Source of the DNA: an uncultured Bacilli bacterium
Lineage (GTDB): Bacteria; Bacillota_I; Bacilli_A; RF39; UBA660
Assembly: GCA_910578855.1 (NCBI GenBank)
Contig: CAJTRV010000023.1
Span: 1 to 21,917, forward strand
Direction of reading: 5' to 3'
Length of the DNA stretch: 21,917 nt
Shown: positions 7,018 to 15,829 of the stretch, piece by piece
Layout of the letters: each line of letters begins with the position of its first letter
Position numbering within the stretch: position 1 is the first letter of the stretch
Notes under the pieces: model-generated
Seen by the model: the letters and a program-made list of their open reading frames with translations, nothing else
The model's database searches: none
Told to the model about the DNA's origin: nothing
Position numbers and translations under genes: made by a program

Positions 7018-7863
7018 ATGAAGAAATTTTTACAGGCGACGGGGTTAATTGCTTTACTAGCCGTAACGTTTTTTTCGACAGAACAGACCATTCTTGTCGT
7101 TAAAGATATGGATGATATTATGGTTGAGTTGAAGCAAAAGAGTAAAGCATATGAGGTAAAACCACAAGATGCGATTATCAAAGAGGATACCATTGTTCCA
7201 GGGATTGCTGGTAAAACGGTTGATATTAATAAAAGTTATGTTAAGATGAAACAATATGGAAAGTTTGACCCTAACCTCCTTATTTATAAACAATTATCTC
7301 CCGCAGAAACATTGGATCATCATTATAAGAAATTTATTGTTGGCGGAAATCCGACCAAGCGAATGGTCAGTTTACTATTTCGTGTAAGTGAAGCAGATGA
7401 GATAGAAAAAATTCGCCACATCTTACGCGAAAAACAAGTGGCAGCGACCTTTTTTATCGATGGAAACTGGTTAGAACAACATGTTGAACTATTAGAGCCA
7501 TTGATTGCCGAAGGTCATACGATTGGAAATTTCAGTTATCACCGAAATTATAAGGATAGCTCATTTGTCTGGATTGATACGATTATTAAACGAATTGGCA
7601 AGCAGCAACAGAGTTATTGTTATGCAGAAAAGAAGGAGCAAGCAGTCATTGATGTCTGTCATTTGTATCAAGATATGACCATTGTTCCAACGATGGTTCT
7701 AAAGGACCAACCATTAACAGAATTAAAAAAGCAATTAAAGGCGGGTAGTTTGATTAGTCTGCCAATTAGTGATCAAGTAGAACAAGAATTACCGAGTATG
7801 ATTCAGTATATTGAATCTCGGGGATATCAGCTAACTAATTTAGGGACACATTTAAAAGAGTAA
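7018..7863 (+). CDS. Polysaccharide deacetylase-like protein lacking the metal motif
   Basis: A 281-residue exported or membrane-anchored protein (hydrophobic segment about 7-22). After a linker containing VPGIAGKTVDINKSY and KMKQYGKFDPNLLIYK comes a NodB-type domain from about 113: VAATFFIDGNWLE and EGHTIGNFSYH are clear counterparts of ATFFxxGxxxE and GHxIGNHTxxH. But the first catalytic motif, normally TFDDG, reads LLFRVSEADE, so the aspartates are gone, and the H-x3-H metal motif is altered. I infer a non-catalytic or altered function, as in the YlxY-type sporulation relatives. The start follows AGGTGA at 7007-7012. A sigma-E-like promoter upstream suggests mother-cell expression during sporulation. 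Confidence 0.8.
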   Translation: MKKFLQATGLIALLAVTFFSTEQTILVVKDMDDIMVELKQKSKAYEVKPQDAIIKEDTIVPGIAGKTVDINKSYVKMKQYGKFDPNLLIYKQLSPAETLDHHYKKFIVGGNPTKRMVSLLFRVSEADEIEKIRHILREKQVAATFFIDGNWLEQHVELLEPLIAEGHTIGNFSYHRNYKDSSFVWIDTIIKRIGKQQQSYCYAEKKEQAVIDVCHLYQDMTIVPTMVLKDQPLTELKKQLKAGSLISLPISDQVEQELPSMIQYIESRGYQLTNLGTHLKE

Positions 7864-7889
7864 CGAGTAGAAATATCTCTCGTTACTTT
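7857..7889 (+). terminator. Terminator of the deacetylase-like gene
   Basis: AGTAACGAG at 7859-7867 pairs with CTCGTTACT at 7879-7887 around an 11-base loop. The T tract is short (three T). The stem spans the stop codon. Confidence 0.6.
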
Positions 7890-7893
7890 GCGT

Positions 7894-7921
7894 TTGACAA
7901 ACTAAGATTTATCGCTATAAT
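7894..7921 (+). promoter_or_regulatory. Sigma-A promoter of the phosphodiesterase gene
   Basis: Consensus TTGACA at 7894-7899, 16-base spacer, consensus TATAAT at 7916-7921; the ATG is at 7944. Confidence 0.85.
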
Positions 7922-7943
7922 AGTATCTAAATGAGGTGGGAAT

Positions 7944-8930
7944 ATGAATCTAGGTCACAAGGGGAATTTGTTGTATGCCGAAAATAGTCAGGAATCCATT
8001 TTAAAGACTCTTTCGAGTCCTTATAATGATGGTTTAGAGTTAGATGTTCGAATGACCAAAGATCATAAATTGGTTATCATTCACGACTGGAATACTTTTT
8101 TAACCGGGAATAAAATGCGACTTGTGAAACATATGACATTAGAAGAATTGGGTTCTGTTAGCTGTCGGCCACATCGTTTTGATTGGTGGAAGTATCTGTT
8201 TCAAACCCTTCCTAATTTTACACAAAACCGTTATCTTCAGGAGAAGTTGATTCATTCTCGTAAGAATCGATCTTGTATCATTACCCTAGAAGAAGTATTA
8301 GAATACTTACCTAAGCATAAACGCATCATGATTGAGATTAAGGGGTCCAATCGTGATTATGATGAAGAAAAGACATATCAAACAGTACTTCGAGATACAA
8401 TTGCCCCTTATCAAAACAAAGATATTGTTGTTAGTAGCTACGATAAAGAAATCATTACTTACTTAAAACAGCAGTTATCCAATGTGAAAATGGGTCTCGT
8501 AATTAGTGAAAAGTGTTGGGATCATATCGATACTGATGTTGATTTTCTATCGATTGATTTTTCCTGTTTTAAGAAGGATCCTAGTCGAGTTGACCAAGTT
8601 AAAGATCATGAATTATATCTTTGGACGATCGATCAATGTCGTGATTATTTAAGAATGACTGAACTATTTTATCAGCAAGGAATTTATCCCAATACCATTA
8701 GTAATCACGATGAATTGATTGCCGCACTTGAAGAAATTTGGAACGCCTATCCTGAGACATTTGCCTATTATATTGAATATTATAATGCTAGGCAATTGCT
8801 TACCAAAGGAATGAAGCTACGTCATGAATACTACGGACGTTTAACTGTGGATCAAAAACTTACATTATTAGCTGAGTTTTGTCGTTTTTGGACAGGAACC
8901 GGAGAATTTGGTTATCAGAAAAAGCGTTAA
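7944..8930 (+). CDS. Glycerophosphodiester phosphodiesterase family protein
   Basis: A 328-residue protein without signal peptide. GDPD enzymes hydrolyse glycerophosphodiesters to glycerol-3-phosphate and an alcohol. The TIM-barrel signatures are present: GHKG (H5), ENSQESI, ELDV (E32, D34), TKDHKLVIIHD (H47) and EIKG (E131, K133). The usual first motif is HRG; here the Arg is Lys (K6), a conservative change that may affect activity. After LWTIDQ (226-231) and the SNHD close of the barrel, a helical tail of about 70 residues (260-328) has no counterpart I know. The start follows GAGGTGGG, and the gene has its own promoter and terminator. Confidence 0.87.
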   Translation: MNLGHKGNLLYAENSQESILKTLSSPYNDGLELDVRMTKDHKLVIIHDWNTFLTGNKMRLVKHMTLEELGSVSCRPHRFDWWKYLFQTLPNFTQNRYLQEKLIHSRKNRSCIITLEEVLEYLPKHKRIMIEIKGSNRDYDEEKTYQTVLRDTIAPYQNKDIVVSSYDKEIITYLKQQLSNVKMGLVISEKCWDHIDTDVDFLSIDFSCFKKDPSRVDQVKDHELYLWTIDQCRDYLRMTELFYQQGIYPNTISNHDELIAALEEIWNAYPETFAYYIEYYNARQLLTKGMKLRHEYYGRLTVDQKLTLLAEFCRFWTGTGEFGYQKKR

Positions 8931-8943
8931 TAGCGCTTTTTTT
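8919..8943 (+). terminator. Terminator of the phosphodiesterase gene
   Basis: AAAAAGCG at 8919-8926 pairs with CGCTTTTT at 8934-8941 around a 7-base loop, with T continuing to 8943. The stop codon lies in the loop. Confidence 0.75.
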
Positions 8944-8991
8944 CATGATGTAATAAAAAACGGAGTCATGGAAGATACAATATTGGGAAAG

Positions 8992-9019
8992 TTGACAAAT
9001 AATTTAAGCTTGTTATAAT
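8992..9019 (+). promoter_or_regulatory. Sigma-A promoter of the small lipoprotein gene
   Basis: TTGACA at 8992-8997, 16-base spacer, TATAAT at 9014-9019; a second TATAAT follows at 9021-9026. The ATG is at 9047. Confidence 0.8.
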
Positions 9020-9046
9020 ATATAATCATAATGAGGGAGATTTTTT

Positions 9047-9601
9047 ATGGCAAAAAATTATAATTCTGATAATATGAAACTCAAGTTAGGAAAACTTGCT
9101 CTCTGTACGACGTTATGTCTCGGAACCGCCGCATTTACTGGTTGTGATGGTATTAAAGGTGCTCGCGATTGGGACAAGATTAGTTTTGTTGAAGAAGGGA
9201 AACAGCTATATTTTTTATGGTTAATAAAAGGTGACGATGATATGTTAAAAACAGGATATTTCATCGAAGAAGATAATTCCTTATATTTTCTTGATCTAGA
9301 TCCGGACAATAAGATTAATTTATCATACCTAACAGATATATCGGATACCAAGATTTATATCAAACGGGTAGCGGATGTGCTTGATTTAGAGTTATTATTG
9401 GATTCGACTTTTTCTTTTTCAAGTATCGAACGATATTATACAGCTTTTGATAATCATAATGAATGGGTATTTACTAACGGTAGCCTTACATATCATATTG
9501 ATGATTTTATTCAGTTAGAAAAGGATACGATTAAAAATGATATTGATTCGATTTTAGAACAGACGAATTATTCACCTGATGAAAAAACCAAAACAAAATA
9601 A
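9047..9601 (+). CDS. Small putative lipoprotein of unknown function
   Basis: 184 residues. A basic N-terminus, a hydrophobic stretch (about 17-30) and AAFTGC ending at C33 resemble a type II signal peptide. The lipobox is imperfect, with Phe where Leu is usual, so lipid attachment at C33 is likely but not certain. The rest is rich in Asp, aromatic residues and beta-strand-like alternation (YFLDLDPDNKINLSYL, SLTYHIDDF), compatible with a small beta-rich surface protein; I recognise no family. The start follows GAGGGAGA. An inner ATG at 9074 lacks a ribosome binding site. The gene has its own promoter and terminator. Confidence 0.75.
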   Translation: MAKNYNSDNMKLKLGKLALCTTLCLGTAAFTGCDGIKGARDWDKISFVEEGKQLYFLWLIKGDDDMLKTGYFIEEDNSLYFLDLDPDNKINLSYLTDISDTKIYIKRVADVLDLELLLDSTFSFSSIERYYTAFDNHNEWVFTNGSLTYHIDDFIQLEKDTIKNDIDSILEQTNYSPDEKTKTK

Positions 9602-9607
9602 GATAAC

Positions 9608-9640
9608 AATTTGTGCAACTTTAGGTGGTGCAAATTTTTT
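9608..9640 (+). terminator. Terminator after the lipoprotein gene
   Basis: AATTTGTGC at 9608-9616 can pair with GTGCAAATT at 9628-9636 (two G-T pairs), followed by a T tract to 9640. The loop is about 11 bases. Confidence 0.6.
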
Positions 9641-9657
9641 CTTTTGATTGAAAACTA

Positions 9658-9666
9658 TGGTATAAT
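9658..9666 (+). promoter_or_regulatory. Extended -10 promoter of the U32 gene
   Basis: TGGTATAAT fits TGnTATAAT. No good -35 is at 16-18 bases, because that space is the T tract of the preceding terminator. Confidence 0.6.
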
Positions 9667-9704
9667 TTTAGTAGCGATATCTAGGAAAGCGAGCGAAAGA
9701 ATCT

Positions 9705-11930
9705 ATGAAAAAAATTGAAGTATTGGCTCCCGTTGGGAACCGGGAATGTTTAACGGCGGCAATTCAAGCTGGCTGTGATGCAGTTTATTTAGGCGGACTC
9801 ATGTTTGGAGCCCGTAATTTTGCTGGTAATTTTACGATTGAGGAGTTAACGGAGGCTGTTACTTATGCCCATTTATATGGTGTAAAAGTATATGTTACGG
9901 TTAATACATTGGTCTATGAAAATGAGATTCCAACGCTTTTAGAATATGTTGATCAACTAGTTCGTATTCCGGTTGATGCTCTTATCATTCAGGATATTGG
10001 CGTTCTCGATCTAATTCATCAAACCTATCCTGATTTAGAACTTCATGCTTCAACCCAAATGCATATTCATTCATTAGAAGGGGTTCAATTTGCAGAGAAA
10101 CTCGGTTGCTCTCGGGCGGTCATTGCTCGGGAGGTTGACATTGATACCATTCGTTTGATCAAGCAGCATACGAAGTTAGAACTAGAAGTCTTTGTCCATG
10201 GAGCCTTATGTATTAGTTACTCTGGTCAGTGTTTGATGAGTAGTTTGATTGGCGGACGAAGTGGGAACCGGGGAACTTGTGCTGGAACTTGTCGTCAGAA
10301 GTATTCTTTAATTAAAAAGGGATCAGGAAAAGACCAAGTTGTAACGGATGAAGCTTATTTACTAAGTGCCAAAGATTTAAGTACGATTGCTCGGTTGGGG
10401 GAATTAATCGAAGCAGGAGTTGACAGTTTTAAAATAGAGGGACGAATGAAACGTCCAAGTTATGTTTATGCGGTGGTATCGTTATATCGTAAGGCAATTT
10501 TCCAATATCAAACGACAGGGAAGATTACAATTTCGCCTTCTGAGATGCAGACTTTGATGAAATTGTTTCACCGCGGATATACAGAAGGATTTTTATTTCA
10601 TGAGCAGAATGACCAAATAACCAATCCAGTTCGGCCCAATCATATGGGGGTTCCTATTGGTAAAGTAGTCGCAACCAGTGGAACTTTTACAACGATTCGC
10701 TTAACGGATTCGGTGGCTATTCATGATGGAATTCGGGTGTTAGGAGATCCTGATGTAGGAACCGTGTTAAATGTTTTTAGCAAGGATCAAAAGAAGGTAA
10801 AAGAAGCGAAGGCAGGCGAGATCATTTCTTTGACATTACCAGAAGTAGTCAGGGTTGGTAGTTTGGTAGTAAAGACGACAGATGCGAGGGAGATTGCGGC
10901 TATTGAACAGGAGATCAAGGCTGGAAACCGGAAAGTGCCCGTATGGGGACATCTTGAAGTTATCGTGGGTTCAGAGGCTAAATTTACGCTTCGTGATGAT
11001 GAGCACACCGTAACGGTTACCAGTTTAGAAAAGGTTAGCGTTGCACATAAGCGGCCAGTGACGGTGGAAGACTTGCGATCAAAAATAAGTCGTTTTGGAG
11101 ATAGTATTTACCGGCTTGTAGATTGTACCATTGATGTTTCACCCAATAGTTTTATTGCTATGTCGAGCATGAATGAACTACGAAGAGCAGCGATTACTGC
11201 GTTGAATCAGCAACGCCTATATCGGTCACCAATGTTAAAACGAGAATACCAGCGAACAGTTCCTAATTACCAAGAAGATGAGCAGCTTGCTCTTTCGATT
11301 GAGACGATGGAACACTATCAACAGATAAAAGAACGACCAGTATCGATTATTTATGTGAATGAAACGCTGTATCAACAAGTAAAGCATGATCCAAGAGTGG
11401 TGCTGCGTCTATCCCGGGTTATGACGACGTATCCTGTAACTTCGGACTCTGTTTTAGTAGGAGAAGTAGGAAGCCTAGGCATTTCACCATCATTTATCAC
11501 GGATACCTCATTAAATGTTGTGAACTCTTATAGCCTTGCTTTATTACATAGCCTAGGAGCTAGGCGAGTTACTTTGTCATATGAATTAACAGCACTACAG
11601 ATGGAAGAATTACTCAAGTCTTACCAAGCGCGGTACCAAGCGTTACCTAATGTCGAAGTGGTTTCTTATGGTCACCCAGAAATGATGCTTTCAAAGTTTT
11701 TATTGCCAGCAAAATATCATGTATCACCTGACCACTTGTATCTACAAGATCGCTTTCATCAGCAATACCCAATTCGGGTAGAAGATCAGTTGATGATCAT
11801 ATATTTTCATACCGCTCGGTCAGTGAAACCAGCTTCCTGGTATTCGCAGTTGGGAATTAAAACCATTCGCCTTCAGCTTCTTGAAACGAATGATTTGCTG
11901 GCAATTTCTGACTATTTTGCGAAATCCTAA
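9705..11930 (+). CDS. U32 family protein, RlhA-like (rRNA/tRNA hydroxylation family)
   Basis: A 741-residue protein. The N-terminal half is a U32 TIM-barrel domain (APVGNRECLTAAIQAGCDAVYLG at the start), with the U32 signature EVFVHGALCISYSGQCLMS near 161-179. Cysteines C169, C176, C192 and C196 cluster as in iron-sulfur U32 proteins. The C-terminal half (from about 390) resembles the extra domain of long U32 proteins such as E. coli RlhA, which makes 5-hydroxycytidine in 23S rRNA. Members long called collagenase-like peptidases are now mostly linked to RNA or ubiquinone hydroxylation. By length and architecture the RlhA branch is most likely, but the tRNA-modifying branch cannot be excluded. 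The ribosome binding site is weak (AGCGAAAG), and the start is set by the APVG motif. Confidence 0.88.
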   Translation: MKKIEVLAPVGNRECLTAAIQAGCDAVYLGGLMFGARNFAGNFTIEELTEAVTYAHLYGVKVYVTVNTLVYENEIPTLLEYVDQLVRIPVDALIIQDIGVLDLIHQTYPDLELHASTQMHIHSLEGVQFAEKLGCSRAVIAREVDIDTIRLIKQHTKLELEVFVHGALCISYSGQCLMSSLIGGRSGNRGTCAGTCRQKYSLIKKGSGKDQVVTDEAYLLSAKDLSTIARLGELIEAGVDSFKIEGRMKRPSYVYAVVSLYRKAIFQYQTTGKITISPSEMQTLMKLFHRGYTEGFLFHEQNDQITNPVRPNHMGVPIGKVVATSGTFTTIRLTDSVAIHDGIRVLGDPDVGTVLNVFSKDQKKVKEAKAGEIISLTLPEVVRVGSLVVKTTDAREIAAIEQEIKAGNRKVPVWGHLEVIVGSEAKFTLRDDEHTVTVTSLEKVSVAHKRPVTVEDLRSKISRFGDSIYRLVDCTIDVSPNSFIAMSSMNELRRAAITALNQQRLYRSPMLKREYQRTVPNYQEDEQLALSIETMEHYQQIKERPVSIIYVNETLYQQVKHDPRVVLRLSRVMTTYPVTSDSVLVGEVGSLGISPSFITDTSLNVVNSYSLALLHSLGARRVTLSYELTALQMEELLKSYQARYQALPNVEVVSYGHPEMMLSKFLLPAKYHVSPDHLYLQDRFHQQYPIRVEDQLMIIYFHTARSVKPASWYSQLGIKTIRLQLLETNDLLAISDYFAKS

Positions 11931-11956
11931 AAAGGAATAGACATTTTCCTTTTTTT
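11929..11956 (+). terminator. Terminator of the U32 gene, overlapping the lon promoter
   Basis: AAAAGGAA at 11930-11937 pairs with TTCCTTTT at 11946-11953 around an 8-base loop, with T to 11956. The loop holds the -35 of the lon promoter. Confidence 0.75.
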
Positions 11957-11966
11957 ATACTATAAT
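11938..11966 (+). promoter_or_regulatory. Sigma-A promoter of the lon operon
   Basis: TAGACA at 11938-11943, 17-base spacer, TATAAT at 11961-11966. I see no CtsR-type heptad repeat or HrcA CIRCE element near it, so classical heat-shock repression is not visible. Confidence 0.75.
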
Positions 11967-11993
11967 AAAAACCAATTTAAGGAGGGTTCCTTT

Positions 11994-14351
11994 ATGAAAA
12001 AAAATTTACCGGTGATTCTATTAAAAGGATCGGTATTATTACCCAATCATGAAATCCGGTTAGAGTTTGAAAATGAAGAATCAAAAAGTATTTTAGAAGT
12101 AGCTGAGATGTTTCATGACAAACAATTATTGGTTGTGACGAGCAATAATCCGTTAGAAGAGAGTCCAAAGCACCAAGAGTTTTCACGGATTGGTGTGATT
12201 GCGAAGATGAAAAAAAAGATTGATCTTCCAAGTGGTGCCACTCGGGTTATATTAGTAGGAATGAAGCGGGCGATGATTTATGAGTATTTGAATTTGAATC
12301 GGCCTGATGAGATTTTAGAGTCAATTGTCGAAGTATTACCTAAAGAAGAGTTACCAAAAAACGAAGAAGTGGTTTTGGTTTCTAAGTTATACCGGGAGAT
12401 CGAGACGATTATTCGTACAGTTCCTTATATGAGTAATAGTATGCTTGCGGAACTTAAGAAGCAGGATACACTGGCTGATATGACAGATATGATGGTTCCT
12501 TATTTGCCATTAACTTTAGAGCGACTCCAGGCGTATTTGGTTCAGTTAGATCCTAAAAAGCGGGCGACCATGTTATTAGAAGATATTTATGAGCAGGGGC
12601 GGGTTTTTGATATCGAGCGAGAACTCGATAGTAAAGTTCAAGAAGAGATCGATCAAAACCAGAAAGATTTTATCCTACGAGAAAAAATGCGCCTAATTAA
12701 AGAAGAATTAGGCGATGGTGATACGACGATGGACACGTTAAAGGAACAGATTGAAGCGTTACCTTGTCCTGAACAAATTCGAACAAAATTATTGGAAGAA
12801 TATAGGCGTCTTAGTGGAATGCAGCCGATGAGTCCTGATGCGAATATCGTCCGAACCTATATCGAATGGTTTTTAGATCTGCCTTGGCAAACATTTACAG
12901 TTGATAATGCTCAATTACAAGATGTTAAGAATAAATTAGATGAGAGTCATGCTGGTCTTGAACAAGTGAAAACGCGGATCATTGAGTTTCTAGCAGTTCG
13001 TGAGATGACTAAGCAACTCAATAGTCCAATTATCTGTCTAGTAGGGCCCCCTGGAGTAGGAAAGACGACGCTTGCTTATTCGGTAGCGAAGGCGATGAAT
13101 CGTAAATTTGTAAAGCTATCTGTTGGGGGAATGAGTGATGAGTCAGAGATTATGGGGCATCGCCGCACTTATCTTGGGGCTAATCCAGGGCGAATTATCA
13201 GTTCAATGAAAAAGGTTGGTAGCAATAATCCCGTCTTTTTAATTGATGAGATTGATAAGATGACTAAAGGGATTCACGGGGATCCTGCTAGTAGTCTTTT
13301 AGAAGTACTAGATCCAACCCAAAACAAGTATTTTGTCGATCGATATCTCGAGGAAGAATATGACTTGTCACAGGTAATGTTTATGGTAACGGCTAATTAT
13401 ATGGAGGATATTCCCGAGGCACTGTTAGATCGGTTAGAAATCATCGAATTATCGGGCTATACGGAGCTTGAAAAATTAGATATTGCGAAAAAGCACCTTC
13501 TTCCTAGTATCTGTGCTACTCACGGAATATTAGAACAACAAGTAACAATTCGCGATTCGATGTTATTGGAGATGATTCGCTATTACACACGAGAAGCAGG
13601 TGTTCGTGATCTAAAACGCCAATTGGAGACGGTGATTCGAAAAATCGTGACCGAAATCATTATGCAGCATCGTAGTGAACCGTGTTATTCCATTACCAAA
13701 GACCGGCTTGTTGCTGCTCTTGGTAAGCGAAAATATCCGACGATTGATTCGAATAGTAAGAGTATTGGAGTCGTAAATGGGCTTGCTTATACTTCCTATG
13801 GTGGTGATACCTTGGCAATAGAGGTTAATCACTATCCAGGAACCGGGCAACTAGTTTTAACGGGTTCACTTGGTGATGTTATGAAAGAAAGTGCCAAGAT
13901 TGCCTTATCTTATCTCAAGGCTAATGATCAAACCTTCCAAATACCGTATGATTTATTTACAAAACATGATATACATATCCATGTTCCTGAGGGAGCGATT
14001 AAAAAAGATGGGCCGAGTGCTGGGATTGCCCTTACAACTGCTTTGGTAAGTGCCCTTACGATGCAGAAAGTTCCTCATACCCTGGCGATGACAGGAGAAA
14101 TTACACTCCGTGGGAAAGTATTGCCAATTGGTGGCTTAAAAGAAAAAAGTATTGGTGCTGTTCGAAGTGGCATCAAAACTGTTATTCTTCCTTATGATAA
14201 TAAACGTGATTTAGATGATATTCCAAATGAAGTGAGAAAGAAATTACAATATCACTTTGTGAAAACTTATCAGGAAGTATTTGATTATGTATGGAAGAAG
14301 TCAGAGCGAACAGTAAAGACGAAACGGAAAGAGGAACCGGTTCACCTGTAG
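11994..14351 (+). CDS. lon: Lon ATP-dependent protease
   Basis: A 785-residue cytosolic AAA+ protease that degrades misfolded and regulatory proteins; length fits LonA (B. subtilis about 774). The N-terminal substrate-binding domain (about 1-200) and a helical region (about 200-300) precede the ATPase module, with Walker A GPPGVGKTTL at 351-360 and Walker B VFLIDE with D418-E419. The protease domain has the catalytic serine S675 in KDGPSAGIA and lysine K716 in GGLKEKSIGA, so the Ser-Lys dyad is complete. The start follows a strong GGAGGG. It heads an operon with two unknown genes, the next starting 10 bases after the lon stop. The lysine-rich tail (WKKSERTVKTKRKE) is a small C-terminal extension. 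Confidence 0.98.
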   Translation: MKKNLPVILLKGSVLLPNHEIRLEFENEESKSILEVAEMFHDKQLLVVTSNNPLEESPKHQEFSRIGVIAKMKKKIDLPSGATRVILVGMKRAMIYEYLNLNRPDEILESIVEVLPKEELPKNEEVVLVSKLYREIETIIRTVPYMSNSMLAELKKQDTLADMTDMMVPYLPLTLERLQAYLVQLDPKKRATMLLEDIYEQGRVFDIERELDSKVQEEIDQNQKDFILREKMRLIKEELGDGDTTMDTLKEQIEALPCPEQIRTKLLEEYRRLSGMQPMSPDANIVRTYIEWFLDLPWQTFTVDNAQLQDVKNKLDESHAGLEQVKTRIIEFLAVREMTKQLNSPIICLVGPPGVGKTTLAYSVAKAMNRKFVKLSVGGMSDESEIMGHRRTYLGANPGRIISSMKKVGSNNPVFLIDEIDKMTKGIHGDPASSLLEVLDPTQNKYFVDRYLEEEYDLSQVMFMVTANYMEDIPEALLDRLEIIELSGYTELEKLDIAKKHLLPSICATHGILEQQVTIRDSMLLEMIRYYTREAGVRDLKRQLETVIRKIVTEIIMQHRSEPCYSITKDRLVAALGKRKYPTIDSNSKSIGVVNGLAYTSYGGDTLAIEVNHYPGTGQLVLTGSLGDVMKESAKIALSYLKANDQTFQIPYDLFTKHDIHIHVPEGAIKKDGPSAGIALTTALVSALTMQKVPHTLAMTGEITLRGKVLPIGGLKEKSIGAVRSGIKTVILPYDNKRDLDDIPNEVRKKLQYHFVKTYQEVFDYVWKKSERTVKTKRKEEPVHL

Positions 14352-14361
14352 GAGGAGTTTA

Positions 14362-14871
14362 ATGGAACGAGAAGATATTTTAGAACAATTGAATGCAAAG
14401 ATTTTACGTGATTCTAGTGGAACAGTTTCGGCGCATATTACCAGTAAGGATCAATTATTACAGGAAGCAAGAGAGCATGGATTATGGGATGGTTCTAGCG
14501 CTCAAATGACTTCTGAACAATATGCTCAACTTAGGTTGATCGTAGAACAATTGCTGTTATTAGATTCCTTTTTATGGCAGTCGATTCTGGAATCACATTC
14601 GTTGTCATTTTCAAATGGTCATGCACCGTTACTTGCGGATCCGTTGCTTGGTTATAGTATTTATTATATTCTTAATAAGTATACAGATTTATTAACGCAA
14701 TCAGATGGATGGCGATTTCACAATCTCATTAGTGAGGGGATGATAGCAATTATGATGGAAGATTCACATGCAGATATTACATTTTTTGAAACGTTAAAAG
14801 AAAGTGTGATGGAACTGATTGAACAAATGGGGCGATTGAAACAAGCGTCTTTTGTAAAAGAAATGAGGTAA
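14362..14871 (+). CDS. Unknown protein encoded directly after lon
   Basis: 169 residues, acidic and predicted largely helical, without signal peptide or membrane segment; Leu- and Gln-rich stretches (QLRLIVEQLLLLDSFLWQSI) suggest a helical bundle. I do not recognise a family. The start follows TAGGAGGAG, a strong ribosome binding site 10 bases after the lon stop, so it is translated from the lon mRNA. The next gene starts four bases after its stop. The tight coupling raises the possibility of a Lon adaptor, substrate or quality-control partner, but nothing in the sequence shows this directly. Confidence 0.8.
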   Translation: MEREDILEQLNAKILRDSSGTVSAHITSKDQLLQEAREHGLWDGSSAQMTSEQYAQLRLIVEQLLLLDSFLWQSILESHSLSFSNGHAPLLADPLLGYSIYYILNKYTDLLTQSDGWRFHNLISEGMIAIMMEDSHADITFFETLKESVMELIEQMGRLKQASFVKEMR

Positions 14872-14875
14872 AAAA

Positions 14876-15766
14876 ATGAGTATTGATATAAAAAATATAA
14901 ATACAAAAGAAAATAGGCCATATATAAATGAAGCGATCAGAGATTTAATAATCATCAAGATGATTATTTTGAAGGAAGATTATTATAACCCTGATCTTTA
15001 TGATGAGGAATTACTACAAGGATTAGAAATGTTTATCAGAGATGAGCTCGAAAATTGTATTTTAGGACAAGAACAGCTCGAAAAACTTTATCAAATGATT
15101 GAATATTATCGCTTTGAAAAACAATATGATGATTTGGAAACGAAAGAAACCTGTTTTAAGAAGTGTAATGATATGATTACTAATCTTAATGGGATAGTGC
15201 CGAATATCAATGGAAATAAGTGGTATACAACAAAATGGTTATTTGATCATGCTATTACAAGTAAGGAGCAACTACTAGCTTTATTTGATTATGTTGATTG
15301 GAAAGAAAAATTTGATCAATTTTCATATTTGTTGGAGCAAGATTTATTTCTTTTTTCCTATCTTGCAAAAGACAACTGGTCAGGAGTGGATATGAATCAG
15401 GTTGTCATAATGGATCATCTTGAGTGTTCCCTTTATTATCTTGTTTTGGTATATGGTGATTACTTATCAAGAGAACAACTATTGCGGATGTTAGATATAT
15501 TAATTAATCGCTTGGAATTAGTAAAACAGACTGAAAATATAGATGAGGGAACTTTTGTAGAATATACTTTATCTGATCTTTTTTGTCAACAAAATTCTAT
15601 TAATTTCCGTTTGTCCTACGAAGAATGTAAAAAGTTCATGGCGGGAATTTATTTCAAACTTTGGAGTATCCTTGGAAATAGATTAAATAAAGAGCTGGAG
15701 AAGAGAGCGGCAACATCAAATCAGGTCGATCAAATAAACGATGGTGGTAGAAGAAAAAAACGATAA
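14876..15766 (+). CDS. Unknown protein, last gene of the lon operon
   Basis: 296 residues, soluble and very rich in Leu, Glu, Asp, Tyr and Asn, probably all helical, ending in a basic tail (GGRRKKR). No family recognised. GAGG at 14865-14868 inside the end of the previous gene serves as its ribosome binding site, so the two are probably translationally linked. The opening codons (several ATA, AAT, AGG) are more AT-rich than those of lon, which may reflect weaker constraint or a different history. It is followed by one weak hairpin (arms 15765-15772 and 15794-15801) and then by the terminator at 15830. Confidence 0.8.
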   Translation: MSIDIKNINTKENRPYINEAIRDLIIIKMIILKEDYYNPDLYDEELLQGLEMFIRDELENCILGQEQLEKLYQMIEYYRFEKQYDDLETKETCFKKCNDMITNLNGIVPNINGNKWYTTKWLFDHAITSKEQLLALFDYVDWKEKFDQFSYLLEQDLFLFSYLAKDNWSGVDMNQVVIMDHLECSLYYLVLVYGDYLSREQLLRMLDILINRLELVKQTENIDEGTFVEYTLSDLFCQQNSINFRLSYEECKKFMAGIYFKLWSILGNRLNKELEKRAATSNQVDQINDGGRRKKR

Positions 15767-15829
15767 TATCATATCATGTGATGGTTTTGTTAGATGATAT
15801 TTTAAAGCAGAAAAAGAAATTCTTTTGCA

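Noticed and set aside
11938..11993. Heat-shock operator (CtsR or CIRCE) before lon
   Set aside because: No GGTCAAA-type tandem heptads and no TTAGCACTC inverted repeat are present.
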